Below, in pieces: positions 7,245 through 16,255 of a DNA stretch of 64,000 nucleotides. A program made the position numbers and the translations under genes. Within the stretch, counting starts at the first letter, position 1. Each line of letters starts with the position of its first letter. Source of the stretch: Pseudomonadales bacterium (lineage in GTDB: Bacteria; Pseudomonadota; Gammaproteobacteria; Pseudomonadales; Azotimanducaceae); NCBI GenBank assembly GCA_028281885.1, contig JANQJA010000001.1, positions 60,349 through 124,348 of the forward strand. Reading direction: 5' to 3'. Under the pieces are notes generated by a model. It made no database searches. It saw only the letters and a program-made list of their open reading frames with translations, and was not told the origin of the DNA.

Positions 7245-7975
7245 TTCCACTGCAGGCGGTCTATCGACGTGAGCTGATGAGCTACTTCTCAACGCCACTC
7301 GCTTATGTGTTTATTTTTGTGTTCCTGGTGCTGGCAGGGGCGCTGACCTTTTACTTCGGTAACTTTTTTGAGCGGGAGCAGGCTGACATGGCGCCGTTTT
7401 TCTCCTTCCATCCGTGGCTGTATTTGTTTCTGGTGCCGGCGGTTTCCATGCGAATCTGGGCGGAGGAAAGAAAGTCCGGCACGATCGAGTTGTTGCTAAC
7501 GTTGCCGGTGAGCCGACCGGCTGCGGTGGTGGCAAAATTTCTGGCGGCCTGGACTTTCACCGGGATTGCGTTGGCGGCAACGTTTCCGCTCTGGGTCACA
7601 GTGAATTACCTGGGTGAACCTGATAATGGCGTTATCCTCGCTGGTTACCTTGGCAGTTGGCTGATGGCGGGAGCTTTTCTGGCTATCGGGGTTTGCATGT
7701 CAGCACTGACCAGTAGTCAGGTCGTTGCTTTCGTTCTATCGGCTGCTGCGTGTCTTGTTTTTGTGCTGGCCGGTTACTCGCTGGTGCTTGATGCGTTCAA
7801 GGCCTGGACCGGACAGACTTTCATTGATGTGATTGCATCGCTCAGTTTCCTGACCCATTTCAACGGGATTTCCCGCGGTGTCCTCGATCTTGGCGATCTG
7901 CTGTTTTTTGTGTCGACCATCGTGGCCTGGTTGTCGATTGCGATTTTCATTGTAGAGATTAAGCAATCGAGGTGA
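7241..7975 (+). CDS. ABC transporter permease, GldF-type
   Basis: 244 residues with six hydrophobic segments and the ABC-2 features SYFSTPLAYVF near the N terminus and RIWAEERKSGTIELLLTLPV in the first cytoplasmic loop, the part that contacts the ATPase. The start is TTG overlapping the ATPase stop (TTGA), and the stop overlaps the next start (GTGA). It forms the membrane channel or lever of the Gld-type ABC system with its two neighbours. Confidence 0.88.
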   Translation: MIPLQAVYRRELMSYFSTPLAYVFIFVFLVLAGALTFYFGNFFEREQADMAPFFSFHPWLYLFLVPAVSMRIWAEERKSGTIELLLTLPVSRPAAVVAKFLAAWTFTGIALAATFPLWVTVNYLGEPDNGVILAGYLGSWLMAGAFLAIGVCMSALTSSQVVAFVLSAAACLVFVLAGYSLVLDAFKAWTGQTFIDVIASLSFLTHFNGISRGVLDLGDLLFFVSTIVAWLSIAIFIVEIKQSR

Positions 7976-9831
7976 TCGTGGAACGTTATCGAACCAGCGT
8001 GGGTATTGTCTTGATTGTTGTCGCTTACTTGACGTTCGCGGCTTTCAATAGCCAGGTCCTGAGCGGTAACAAGCTTGATCTGACCGAGCACGGACTCTAC
8101 ACGCTGTCTGCGGGTAGCAGGGAGGTGGTCGAGACCATAGATGAGCCATTGCATCTCTATTTCTTTTTCTCCGAAGCAGCAAGCGCGGATCTGCCAGGGC
8201 TCCGTGCCTATGCGGAGAGGGTCTGGCAGCTCCTGCAGCAGTTTGAGAGCGTAGCGGGGGGACGCATCCTGTTGCATCGAATCGATCCGCTACCGTTTAC
8301 TGACGCCGAGGATCGAGCCGCCGCGTTTGGGCTGCAGGCGGTCCCGGTGGGTGCCAATGGCGAGCTGTTTTTTGGTCTGGCAGCGACTAATGCGCTTGAC
8401 GGCGAGGAAGTTATTCCGTTCTTCCAGCCTGACAGGGAGACGTTTGTTGAATACGAGGTCAGTCGGTTGATCGATACACTGGCGAATCCTGACAGGCCTG
8501 TTGTGGGTTTGTTGTCTTCAATCGATATCGCACCTGGTTTTGACACGCAAACCTTTCAGCCGACGCCTGGGTGGATCATCGCAGATGAACTGGGGTCGCG
8601 TTTCGATCTGCGAACCATTGACCCGGTTGAGTTTGCACTCGATGACGATATCGATGTGCTGATTGTGATTCATCCCAAAGATCTGTCCGAGGAAGTTCTG
8701 TTCTCTATTGATCAGTTCGCGATGGCTGGCGGCAGGGTGCTCACCTTTATGGATCCGTTGGCAGAGATTGATTCAGCCAGCGACCCTGGGGTGCTGCCGT
8801 CAAGCGTCGCCGGATTTTCTCGACTGATTGAATCCTGGGGAGCGAGTCTGGTCAGAGACAAGGTGGTGGCGGATGCCGATCTTGCGCTTCAGGTGAGTGG
8901 TGGCGATGGTCGCCCCGCACGCCATCTGTCCATTCTTGGCGCCGGATCGGCGCAGCTGTCTGCTGACGATATCGTGACCGGCGCACTTGAGAGCGTCAAT
9001 CTCGCATCTGCTGGCATGTTGTCGCCAAGAGATGGTGCGACCACCGAGTTTTCTGCATTGATTACTTCATCGGTCAGGGCGGCGCCGGCAGATGCCTATC
9101 GCGTCCAGGCCATGCGTGGGCCGGGCGAGTTGCAGCAGGATTTCGCCCCGACCGGGGAACGCTATGTGATGGCTGCCCGCTTGTCCGGTCGGGCGCAAAG
9201 CGCGTTTGCTGACGGCGATACGCGGACGGCCGATCGATCGGAACCCCTGGCCGAGACAGATAACCTGAATGTGATCGTGGTGGCTGACGTGGATCTGCTT
9301 GCCGATCGGCTCTGGGTTCAGGTGCAGAATTTCTTTGGCCAAAGGATTGCGACGCCATTTGCCGACAATGGCGATTTCGTGGTCAACGCGGTTGATAACC
9401 TGCTGGGCAGTTCATCGCTGATCAGCGTCCGCAGCCGTGGCCGATTCTCCCGGCCGTTTGATGTTGTTGCGGATCTGCGTCGGGAAGCGGAGTCCCGCTA
9501 CCTTGAGAGTGCCGACCGGTTACAGGCGGAGCTGGCTGAGACTGAGCGCAAACTGGCTGAACTCGAAGCCGGTCGTGCGGATGCCGGCGTACTGAGTTTG
9601 TCGTCGGAACAGGAGCGGGAGATAGACCGGTTTCAGGATGAGAAACTCAATATCAGAAGGCAGCTCAGGGATGTTCGATTCCAGCTTGACCGCGAGATCA
9701 ACTCGCTGGGTATGACGCTGAAACTGGTGAACATTATCCTCATGCCGCTCATTCTCACGCTGATGCTCTATCTCGTGGCCAGGTTCTGGCGGGCGGAACC
9801 CCCGTCCAGGAGGGCGCCCGGTGTCGAATAA
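7972..9831 (+). CDS. GldG family protein (ABC-associated, DUF7088/GldG_N)
   Basis: 619 residues. An N-terminal transmembrane helix (about residues 10-28) leads to the GldG-type domain beginning LDLTEHGLYTLS, then a long periplasmic alpha/beta region with FMDPLAE. A coiled coil of roughly residues 505-575 follows (ESADRLQAELAETERKL), and a second transmembrane helix near the C terminus (LVNIILMPLILTLMLY). It is translated with the permease through a GTGA overlap; a second GTG two codons later is also possible. It probably acts as the periplasmic arm of the exporter. Cargo is unknown. Confidence 0.85.
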   Translation: MIVERYRTSVGIVLIVVAYLTFAAFNSQVLSGNKLDLTEHGLYTLSAGSREVVETIDEPLHLYFFFSEAASADLPGLRAYAERVWQLLQQFESVAGGRILLHRIDPLPFTDAEDRAAAFGLQAVPVGANGELFFGLAATNALDGEEVIPFFQPDRETFVEYEVSRLIDTLANPDRPVVGLLSSIDIAPGFDTQTFQPTPGWIIADELGSRFDLRTIDPVEFALDDDIDVLIVIHPKDLSEEVLFSIDQFAMAGGRVLTFMDPLAEIDSASDPGVLPSSVAGFSRLIESWGASLVRDKVVADADLALQVSGGDGRPARHLSILGAGSAQLSADDIVTGALESVNLASAGMLSPRDGATTEFSALITSSVRAAPADAYRVQAMRGPGELQQDFAPTGERYVMAARLSGRAQSAFADGDTRTADRSEPLAETDNLNVIVVADVDLLADRLWVQVQNFFGQRIATPFADNGDFVVNAVDNLLGSSSLISVRSRGRFSRPFDVVADLRREAESRYLESADRLQAELAETERKLAELEAGRADAGVLSLSSEQEREIDRFQDEKLNIRRQLRDVRFQLDREINSLGMTLKLVNIILMPLILTLMLYLVARFWRAEPPSRRAPGVE

Positions 9832-10801
9832 AACCATGATGCTGGTGATCGCGGCGATCCTGGGGATGCTGCTGCTCACACTGGTTTCTTCTCGGGATCA
9901 TTCCCGGGGCAATGACATGATGGGTCAGCCGGTCCTGCCGGCACTTGCGTCGGGACTCGCTGGAGTCACAGGGGTTACGCTGCGGGCCAATGGCGGGGAA
10001 ACCCGGCTCCGCCGCGAACGGGATGGATGGCACGTGGCGGATCGTTTCGGTTATCCCGCCGCCTTTGAGTCACTACAGGCATTGCTTGCGGACCTTGCAT
10101 CGAGCCGGTTCGTGGAGCGCAAGACCCGTCGGCCCGAGAACTATTCAATCCTCGGTATTACTGATCACGAAGTGCTTGAGATCGAGGTGTCCGGAATCGG
10201 GGATTGCTGCCACATTCTGCTCGGCCGGCGAAGCCAGGGCGGTGTATTCGCCCGATTCCCCGAAGACGACCAGGTCTGGCTGATCGATGATGTTGAATCC
10301 GTGACGGCGGACCCGGCTAGCTGGCTCCGGCCGGTTGTGATCAATGTCGATGCGGAGCAGATTGTCCGCGTTCAGTTTGCCAATGATGAGGCAAGCATTG
10401 TGGCTGAACGCGATCCCGCGACGGGTGATTTCGTGTTGCTGGATCTGCCGGCGGATGCAGCGCTGAAATACGATACCGTGGTGGACTCGTTGGCCCGAGG
10501 GCTGATCAACGTGAGACTTCGCGACGTGCGGGAACCTGTCTCTATGATTGATGCGCGGACGGCCCGATATCACCTGGCCGATGGCGGTGAAATTCTGGTG
10601 CGGGCCAGCCAGGAGCAGGATGAGTATTGGGTCGCCTTCGAACTGACGCCAGCGGCGGAGGATGAATCGTCGCTGGTGCCGGAGGAGGCGCGGCTGGAAG
10701 CGTTTCAGTATCAGGTAGTCAAGGCCTACTTCGATGCTTTCACCCGTTCATTGGCTGATCTCGTCAAGGCGCCGGAGCCTGTCGAGAGCGAGTCTCCCTA
10801 G
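9821..10801 (+). CDS. DUF4340 domain protein, membrane-anchored
   Basis: 326 residues. One N-terminal membrane helix (MMLVIAAILGMLLLTLVSS) is followed by beta-rich DUF4340 repeats, each containing the pattern of a tryptophan-led strand plus DxxxV (for example WHVADRFGYPA and PASWLRPVVINV). DUF4340 proteins regularly follow gldG in proteobacterial and bacteroidetal operons. The GTG start overlaps the GldG-like gene by 11 bases. Its stop overlaps the stop of the convergent serine hydrolase by two bases within the sequence CTAG. Confidence 0.82.
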   Translation: MSNKTMMLVIAAILGMLLLTLVSSRDHSRGNDMMGQPVLPALASGLAGVTGVTLRANGGETRLRRERDGWHVADRFGYPAAFESLQALLADLASSRFVERKTRRPENYSILGITDHEVLEIEVSGIGDCCHILLGRRSQGGVFARFPEDDQVWLIDDVESVTADPASWLRPVVINVDAEQIVRVQFANDEASIVAERDPATGDFVLLDLPADAALKYDTVVDSLARGLINVRLRDVREPVSMIDARTARYHLADGGEILVRASQEQDEYWVAFELTPAAEDESSLVPEEARLEAFQYQVVKAYFDAFTRSLADLVKAPEPVESESP

Positions 10802-12003
10802 TCGGCCGGGTCTGATATCAGGCTCTGGTAGGCAAGTACCCGCAGCTCCCGCCTGATAGCGTAGGACGATGATGGGACCAGTTGGGTCATCAGCATGACG
10901 ATCAGATCTTCGGTCGGATCGACAAAGAAGTAGGTGCTGGCACGACCGCCCCAGGCGTATTCACCGGCTGTGCCAAGAATCTGTGCCCGGGCGGGATTCA
11001 GCATGACCGCAAACCCGAGGCCGAATCCGATGCCGTCATAGGGCGTTTCGCTAAACACCGGTACGCCCATGCTGGCAAGATCGCCGTTGTCGGGCAGATG
11101 GTTCATGGTCATGAGTTCGGCTGTCTTGCGACCAAGTATCCGTTGCCCGTCGAAACTGCCGCCCCCTCTCAGCATCTCGGCGAAATGGAAGTAGTCCTGC
11201 GCCGTTGAAACCAGGCCGCCGCCACCGGAGGGAAACCCCCGACTTGCTGCCCAGGCGCTGGATTCGGGTGAGTCAATCAGGTGGATACCATTGTCACTGG
11301 TTCGCTTGTAGTTGGCCGTCAGCCGATGGAGTTTGTCCTCGGGAACGACGAACCCGGTATCGTCCATGCCAAGCGGGTCGAAGATCTGCTCCTTTAAAAA
11401 TTCGTCGAACGGCATGTCGGCGATCTTCTGTACCAGATATCCGCAGACGTCAGTTGCCACGCTGTAGTTCCATCGGCTGCCGGGTGAGAACAGCAATGGC
11501 AGATCGACGAGCTTCTCAATGAACTCTTCAAGCGTTGGCGAAGCCTCGACTTTGTGTTCGCGGTACATCGCATCGACCGGCGTGGCGCGGAGGAAACCGT
11601 AGGTCAGACCTGATGTATGGGTAAGCAGGTCTCGAAATGTGATCTCTCGCTCCGGCTCGATCAAACCTTCCCGGGCCTGGACACGAAGGTCCTTGAACCG
11701 GGGGATGTACCGGGATACCGGATCGTTCAACAGAAAACGGCCATCCTCGTAGAGCATCATGAGGGCCACGCTCGTGACCGGTTTGCTCATCGAATAGATG
11801 CGGAAGATCGCATCCTCTTCCATATTTTTGTCGGCTTCGACGTCCATCTTGCCCTGGCAGGACAGGTGCACGATTTCGCCCCGACGAGCCACCAGCGTCA
11901 GTGTGCCGGCGAGTTTCCCTTCCTCGATGTAGCGTCGGGTCAGGTGATCGATCTTATAGAGTCGCGACCCGGATAAACCGACATCTTCAGGTGTCGTGCG
12001 CAT
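10798..12003 (-). CDS. Serine hydrolase, class C beta-lactamase/esterase fold
   Basis: 401 residues. The nucleophile motif SxxK is SMSK (about residue 73) and the YxN-type motif is RWNYSVATD (about residue 182). Both follow the family layout of EstB-like carboxylesterases and class C beta-lactamases. The third KTG-like motif is replaced by a GG-rich segment near the C terminus (YAWGGRAST), as usual for esterases. No signal peptide, so cytosolic. It starts two bases after the remains of an alcohol dehydrogenase gene, so it was probably once second in an operon with it. Confidence 0.87.
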   Translation of the reverse strand: MRTTPEDVGLSGSRLYKIDHLTRRYIEEGKLAGTLTLVARRGEIVHLSCQGKMDVEADKNMEEDAIFRIYSMSKPVTSVALMMLYEDGRFLLNDPVSRYIPRFKDLRVQAREGLIEPEREITFRDLLTHTSGLTYGFLRATPVDAMYREHKVEASPTLEEFIEKLVDLPLLFSPGSRWNYSVATDVCGYLVQKIADMPFDEFLKEQIFDPLGMDDTGFVVPEDKLHRLTANYKRTSDNGIHLIDSPESSAWAASRGFPSGGGGLVSTAQDYFHFAEMLRGGGSFDGQRILGRKTAELMTMNHLPDNGDLASMGVPVFSETPYDGIGFGLGFAVMLNPARAQILGTAGEYAWGGRASTYFFVDPTEDLIVMLMTQLVPSSSYAIRRELRVLAYQSLISDPAD

Positions 12004-12005
12004 GG

Positions 12006-12229
12006 CTACTGGTCAAACACGATGACATGCCTGGTCTGCTGGCCGGTCTTCAGCACCAAGAATAGTCGGCATCGGCCAGGTATAGGCGCCATCAAGGAAG
12101 TGCGGGTCACTGTGACAGACACCGGCCGCGACGGGACGAACGAGAACTTCCCCGGGGTCCGGGCGTGGATACCTGGAGTTCTTCAATCTCTATTGGCTTG
12201 TTTTGCTCGCGCAGCATAGCCGCCTGCAT
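12006..12229 (-). pseudogene. Remnant of zinc-dependent alcohol dehydrogenase
   Basis: Minus-strand reading gives three collinear pieces in different frames. From ATG at 12229 (GGAGAGG 5 bases upstream) the protein begins MQAAMLREQNKPIEIEEL and reaches STPGP. After a one-base shift at the C/G run near 12150-12157 it continues GEVLVRPVAAGVCHSD, then FLDGAYTWPMPTILGAE, the catalytic-domain start of zinc alcohol dehydrogenases including the zinc-ligand cysteine. Near 12045-12055 the frame changes again to KTGQQTRHVIVFDQ and stop, which resembles the extreme C terminus of the same family. About 270 central residues, including the Rossmann fold, are missing. The gene is dead; the rest of the gap to folK (12230-12321) shows nothing further. 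Confidence 0.75.
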
Positions 12230-12321
12230 CGGACCTCTCCGAATCCCGTTGAACAATCGCAACAACGCTATCATGATCGCCAGCTTGAGAGCTATGGGAC
12301 GATGATTTCGGGAGATATGGG

Positions 12322-12801
12322 GTGCCGGTCAGGGTATTGGTAGCGCTGGGATCGAATCTGGGTGATCGCGTCGCGCGGGTGCGCGAAGCAATACACGCCC
12401 TTGAGCCCCTGGCAACGGGTTCGATTGAGGCATCATCAATCTACCGCACCGAGCCCCAGGCGATGGCGAAGGACGCTGAAGCGTTCGCGAACGCGGCGGT
12501 CCGCTTCGACACGAATCTGGCTGCATCCGATCTTCTCGCGGCAATGCAGGACATTGAGGTTGCCATGGGTCGACCCCGTGATCATGGTGCCAATGTGTCG
12601 CGAACCATTGACCTTGATCTCATTACCTATGGAGACTGCCGGATTGACGAGCCGGGGCTGCAGGTGCCACACCCCCGCGCGCACGAAAGAACCTTTGTCC
12701 TGATGCCGCTGCTGGAGATTGATCCCGAGGCGACACTTGGCCCCGGGACCGTTCGAGAATGCCTTGCGGCGCTGACGCGGGCTTCAGGAGCCGGCGAGTA
12801 G
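12322..12801 (+). CDS. folK: 2-amino-4-hydroxy-6-hydroxymethyldihydropteridine diphosphokinase
   Basis: 159 residues. HPPK motifs are complete: VALGSNLGDR at the N terminus, the central DRPRDHG-type loop seen here as GRPRDHGANVSRTIDLDLI, and the C-terminal VPHPRAHERTFVL. It transfers pyrophosphate from ATP to the pterin in folate synthesis. The GTG at 12322 with GGGAG upstream is chosen. No folB, folP or panB neighbour is present, so it stands alone here. Confidence 0.93.
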   Translation: MPVRVLVALGSNLGDRVARVREAIHALEPLATGSIEASSIYRTEPQAMAKDAEAFANAAVRFDTNLAASDLLAAMQDIEVAMGRPRDHGANVSRTIDLDLITYGDCRIDEPGLQVPHPRAHERTFVLMPLLEIDPEATLGPGTVRECLAALTRASGAGE

Positions 12802-12843
12802 GCTTATTGATGTCAGCTCGTCGAAGTGACTGGTCGCTGTTTT

Positions 12844-13170
12844 CTAGTCAGCCTTGGGCGGCTGGAAGCTCATCGGGAAGGGGGCGACGTTGTCACCTTT
12901 GATTTCGCTGACCTTGGCGACGCCTTCCCGGTCGACTTCGTCGATACGCACAATCGCGTGCATTGGAATGTAGCTGCGATTGACGTCCTCGAATTCGGCT
13001 TTCAGCTTTTCTTCGCCAGGGTCGACCACCACCTGGGCGCGCTTGCCAAACACCATCTCCTCGATCTCAATAAACCCGTACAGATCACTTTGATAGATCT
13101 GGCGGGCGTAGATCTCATAGATCTGACCCTGATTGAAGAAGATCACCTTGTAAATGGGTTCCGCAGGCAT
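12844..13170 (-). CDS. DUF1820 family protein
   Basis: 108 residues, starting near IYKVIFFNQGQIYEIYARQI and ending in PFPMSFQPPK, the conserved ends of the gammaproteobacterial DUF1820 family. The protein is beta-rich with no signal peptide. It is divergent from miaB, a common arrangement. It is probably a small cytosolic protein of unknown role. Confidence 0.85.
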   Translation of the reverse strand: MPAEPIYKVIFFNQGQIYEIYARQIYQSDLYGFIEIEEMVFGKRAQVVVDPGEEKLKAEFEDVNRSYIPMHAIVRIDEVDREGVAKVSEIKGDNVAPFPMSFQPPKAD

Positions 13171-13274
13171 CCGGACTGGCTCCGTCTTGACTATTGAAGT
13201 GTTTGGCTTCGCCGGGGCGAAGTCAACGGCAAACGACGGATATGGAGTGAGCGCTGGTCAATTTCAAGGGCGTC

Positions 13275-13303
13275 TTTGATGGTTGTGATCTGGTGTCTAT
13301 AAT
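13275..13303 (+). promoter_or_regulatory. miaB promoter
   Basis: TTTGAT (13275-13280), a 17-base spacer and perfect TATAAT (13298-13303) end 40 bases before the miaB start. The divergent DUF1820 gene begins at 13170. Confidence 0.65.
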
Positions 13304-13343
13304 GCGCCTCCCTGATTGACAGCGACCAGCGAAAGGCAATTTT

Positions 13344-14681
13344 GTGGCGAAGGTCTTTGTAAAAACTCATGGCTGCCAGATGAATGAATATGATTCATCC
13401 AGAATGTTGGATTTGCTGAAATCTTCGCATGGGTATGAAGTTGCCGCGCGTGAAGAAGAGGCTGACTTGTTGCTGCTCAACACCTGTTCCATTCGGGAAA
13501 AGGCACAGGAAAAAGTGTTCCACCAGCTGGGACGCTGGAAACAGCTAAAGGCGATGAACCCGGCGCTGAAAATCGGTGTCGGCGGCTGCGTCGCCAGCCA
13601 GGAAGGTGCCGCGATCGTGGCACGGGCGCCCTATGTGGATCTGGTGTTCGGCCCGCAGACACTGCATCGGTTACCGGATCTGCTGACTGAGAACGAGAGC
13701 CAGCATGAACCAGTCGTCGACATCACCTTTCCGGAAATTGAGAAGTTCGATCGCCTGCCAACACCGACCAGCGAAGGACCGACGGCGTTTGTATCCATCA
13801 TGGAGGGGTGTAGCAAATTCTGCTCTTTTTGCGTCGTTCCATATACCCGTGGCGATGAGGTCAGTCGACCCGTGGCCGATGTGCTGAAGGAGATTATTCA
13901 GCTGGCCGCCCAGGGGGTCCGCGAGGTCAACCTGTTGGGTCAGAACGTGAATGCCTATCGTGGTGAGCTGGGGCAGGGCGAAGTGGCTGACCTTGCCTAC
14001 CTGATTTCGGTCGTCGCTGAGATTGACGGCATTGATCGGATCCGGTTTACGACGTCGCACCCGGTTGAGTTCTCGGATAGCCTGATTGACGTATACGCGG
14101 AGGTGCCACAGCTCGTGAGCCACCTTCACCTGCCGGTCCAAAGCGGCTCGGATCGCGTCCTCGCGCGAATGAAACGCGGGCATACCGTGCTGGAGTACAA
14201 GTCGAAGATCAGGCGGCTGCGTCGTATCCGACCGGACATCAGCCTGTCCTCGGATTTCATTGTTGGCTTCCCGGGCGAAAGCGATGCGGATTTCGCTGCG
14301 ACCATGAGCCTGATTGAAGAAATTGGTTTCGATCATTCGTTTAGTTTTATCTATAGCGCGAGGCCAGGTACGCCTGCCGCGGATTATGCTGACGACACAC
14401 CTGAGGCGACGAAAAAGCAGCGACTGCAGATTCTCCAGGACCGGATCAATCAGCAGGCAATGGAGATCAGTCGACGAATGGTGGGTGGCACTGAAGTTGT
14501 ACTGGTCACCGGCATATCAAAACGAGATCCGGGTGAGGTTCAGGCCCGGACCGAAAATAACCGGGTGGTTAATTTCCGTGGCGATCGCGATCTTATTGGC
14601 GAGTTCGTAGAAGTCGAGATCGGCGAAGCCCTGCCTAACTCCCTGAGAGGCAAGATAAAAGCCTCAGGGAAGCCTCGGTAA
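13344..14681 (+). CDS. miaB: tRNA-2-methylthio-N6-dimethylallyladenosine synthase MiaB
   Basis: 445 residues. The N-terminal MTTase domain carries the three cluster cysteines in [19 protein letters not shown] and GGCVASQ. The radical-SAM motif is [15 protein letters not shown], and a C-terminal TRAM domain ends the protein. MiaB adds the 2-methylthio group to i6A37 in tRNAs. GTG start with GAAAGG upstream. Near the 3' end of the coding region (14641-14669) CCCTGAG and CTCAGGG can form a hairpin, but no T run follows. Confidence 0.96.
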   Translation: MAKVFVKTHGCQMNEYDSSRMLDLLKSSHGYEVAAREEEADLLLLNTCSIREKAQEKVFHQLGRWKQLKAMNPALKIGVGGCVASQEGAAIVARAPYVDLVFGPQTLHRLPDLLTENESQHEPVVDITFPEIEKFDRLPTPTSEGPTAFVSIMEGCSKFCSFCVVPYTRGDEVSRPVADVLKEIIQLAAQGVREVNLLGQNVNAYRGELGQGEVADLAYLISVVAEIDGIDRIRFTTSHPVEFSDSLIDVYAEVPQLVSHLHLPVQSGSDRVLARMKRGHTVLEYKSKIRRLRRIRPDISLSSDFIVGFPGESDADFAATMSLIEEIGFDHSFSFIYSARPGTPAADYADDTPEATKKQRLQILQDRINQQAMEISRRMVGGTEVVLVTGISKRDPGEVQARTENNRVVNFRGDRDLIGEFVEVEIGEALPNSLRGKIKASGKPR

Positions 14682-14765
14682 AGATTCAGGAATTACTGCA
14701 ATCCAGACTTTTTTTGCTTGATTTGAGGGTTTAAAGTAATTGCATATTCACAGATTAGATCGAGT

Positions 14766-15749
14766 TTGAACGCCAACATCCAACCTCACCAGATCATTCT
14801 GGAACCCAACGACAGTCATCAACTAGCCACCCTCTGCGGCCCCTTCGACGCACACCTGAGACAAATCGAAAAACGGCTCGGTATCACGATCAAAAATCGT
14901 GGTAACGACTTTGAGCTGATTGGCGATGACAAGGTGGTGCATGCGGCCGGAGAATTGTTGAATCATCTTTACCGGGAAGTCACTGCAGGCACCCACCTGA
15001 CATCCGATGTAGTCCATTTGTTTCTGCAGGAGTCTGGCGTCGAGGCGCTGATTCAGCAGGAAGGAGACGGCTCGCAGGATCTGGTTGTTACCCGTAAGAA
15101 AAGCATCAAGCCTCGTGGTCAGAATCAGATCGGTTATGTGCGCGCGATTCGGGACAACGATGTTAACTTTGGCATTGGCCCGGCTGGTACGGGCAAGACC
15201 TATCTGGCAGTAGCCTGCGCGGTGGAGGCGCTGGAGCAGGAGAAGATCCGGCGTATTTTGCTGGTCCGGCCCGCGGTCGAAGCGGGCGAAAAGCTCGGCT
15301 TCCTGCCGGGTGACCTGAGCCAGAAAATCGATCCGTATCTGCGGCCGTTGTATGACGCGTTGTACGAGATGATCGGGTTTGAGCGAGTAGAAAAGCTATT
15401 GGAAAAGAACGTCATTGAAGTGGCACCGCTCGCGTACATGCGCGGCCGAACCCTCAATGACTCATTCATCATCCTGGATGAAAGTCAGAATACAACGATC
15501 GAGCAGATGAAGATGTTTCTGACGCGAATCGGCTTCGGGTCCACGGTGGTTGTCACTGGTGATGTGACACAGGTTGATCTGCCGCCAAAGACGAAGTCGG
15601 GTCTGCGTCATGTGCTTGATGTGTTGGTGGATGTAAAAGGGATATCGTTTACCCACTTCAGTTCCCGTGATGTGGTGCGTCATCCCCTGGTGCAAAGGAT
15701 TGTTGAAGCCTATGAGTCGCATGAGGAAGCGACCGTCAAGGGTAATTGA
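14766..15749 (+). CDS. ybeZ: PhoH-like ATPase YbeZ
   Basis: 327 residues. Walker A GPAGTGKTYLA and Walker B FIILDESQN are present, with an N-terminal KH-like part (EKRLGITIKNRGNDFEL). YbeZ interacts with the YbeY endoribonuclease. The only upstream start in frame is TTG at 14766 and no ATG is available, so the start is somewhat uncertain. The stop overlaps the ybeY start (TTGA). Confidence 0.92.
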   Translation: MNANIQPHQIILEPNDSHQLATLCGPFDAHLRQIEKRLGITIKNRGNDFELIGDDKVVHAAGELLNHLYREVTAGTHLTSDVVHLFLQESGVEALIQQEGDGSQDLVVTRKKSIKPRGQNQIGYVRAIRDNDVNFGIGPAGTGKTYLAVACAVEALEQEKIRRILLVRPAVEAGEKLGFLPGDLSQKIDPYLRPLYDALYEMIGFERVEKLLEKNVIEVAPLAYMRGRTLNDSFIILDESQNTTIEQMKMFLTRIGFGSTVVVTGDVTQVDLPPKTKSGLRHVLDVLVDVKGISFTHFSSRDVVRHPLVQRIVEAYESHEEATVKGN

Positions 15750-16255
15750 CTCTGGTTGCTGAATCAGGCAATGACATCGATATTCAGTGGGGGGTTGCCA
15801 AGCGCGGCGATTTTCCAGAGGATTCGGTCATGGCCGGATGGGTCGAGCATGCCTTGGCGAGGGTCGGTCGATCCGGAGTTGCGCTTTCAGTCAGGATGAT
15901 GGCGCAAGATGAAATGATACGTCTCAATCATAGCTACCGTAATAAGAAGATGCCGACCAACGTACTTTCCTTTCCTGCCGACGGGCACGACGAATCGGGA
16001 CGAGTGCTGCTCGGAGATATTGCTATCTGCGTCGATGTTGTCATTGATGAAGCGCGGGAGCAGGGCAAGCCGTTGCCGGCCCATCTTGCCCACATGCTGA
16101 TGCACGGGTTATTGCACCTGGCAGGTTATGATCACGTTGAAGATGATGACGCCGCCTTGATGGAGTCGCTTGAGACCGAGATGATGATCGAGGCTGGATT
16201 TGGTAAGCCCTATGAAGCCGTTGCATCGGGGCCCGATGAAGAGGGTGGCAGGTGA
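15746..16255 (+). CDS. ybeY: Endoribonuclease YbeY
   Basis: 169 residues. The zinc motif HGLLHLAGYDH with three histidines is intact. YbeY is needed for 16S rRNA 3'-end maturation and ribosome quality control. TTG start overlapping the ybeZ stop; the stop in turn overlaps the corC start. The first 25 residues (before VMAGWVEHALA) are more divergent than the rest, which is usual. Confidence 0.94.
   Translation: MTLVAESGNDIDIQWGVAKRGDFPEDSVMAGWVEHALARVGRSGVALSVRMMAQDEMIRLNHSYRNKKMPTNVLSFPADGHDESGRVLLGDIAICVDVVIDEAREQGKPLPAHLAHMLMHGLLHLAGYDHVEDDDAALMESLETEMMIEAGFGKPYEAVASGPDEEGGR

Noticed and set aside
12022..12219. 65-codon plus-strand open frame
   Set aside because: It is antisense to the alcohol dehydrogenase remnant, which explains the sequence better.
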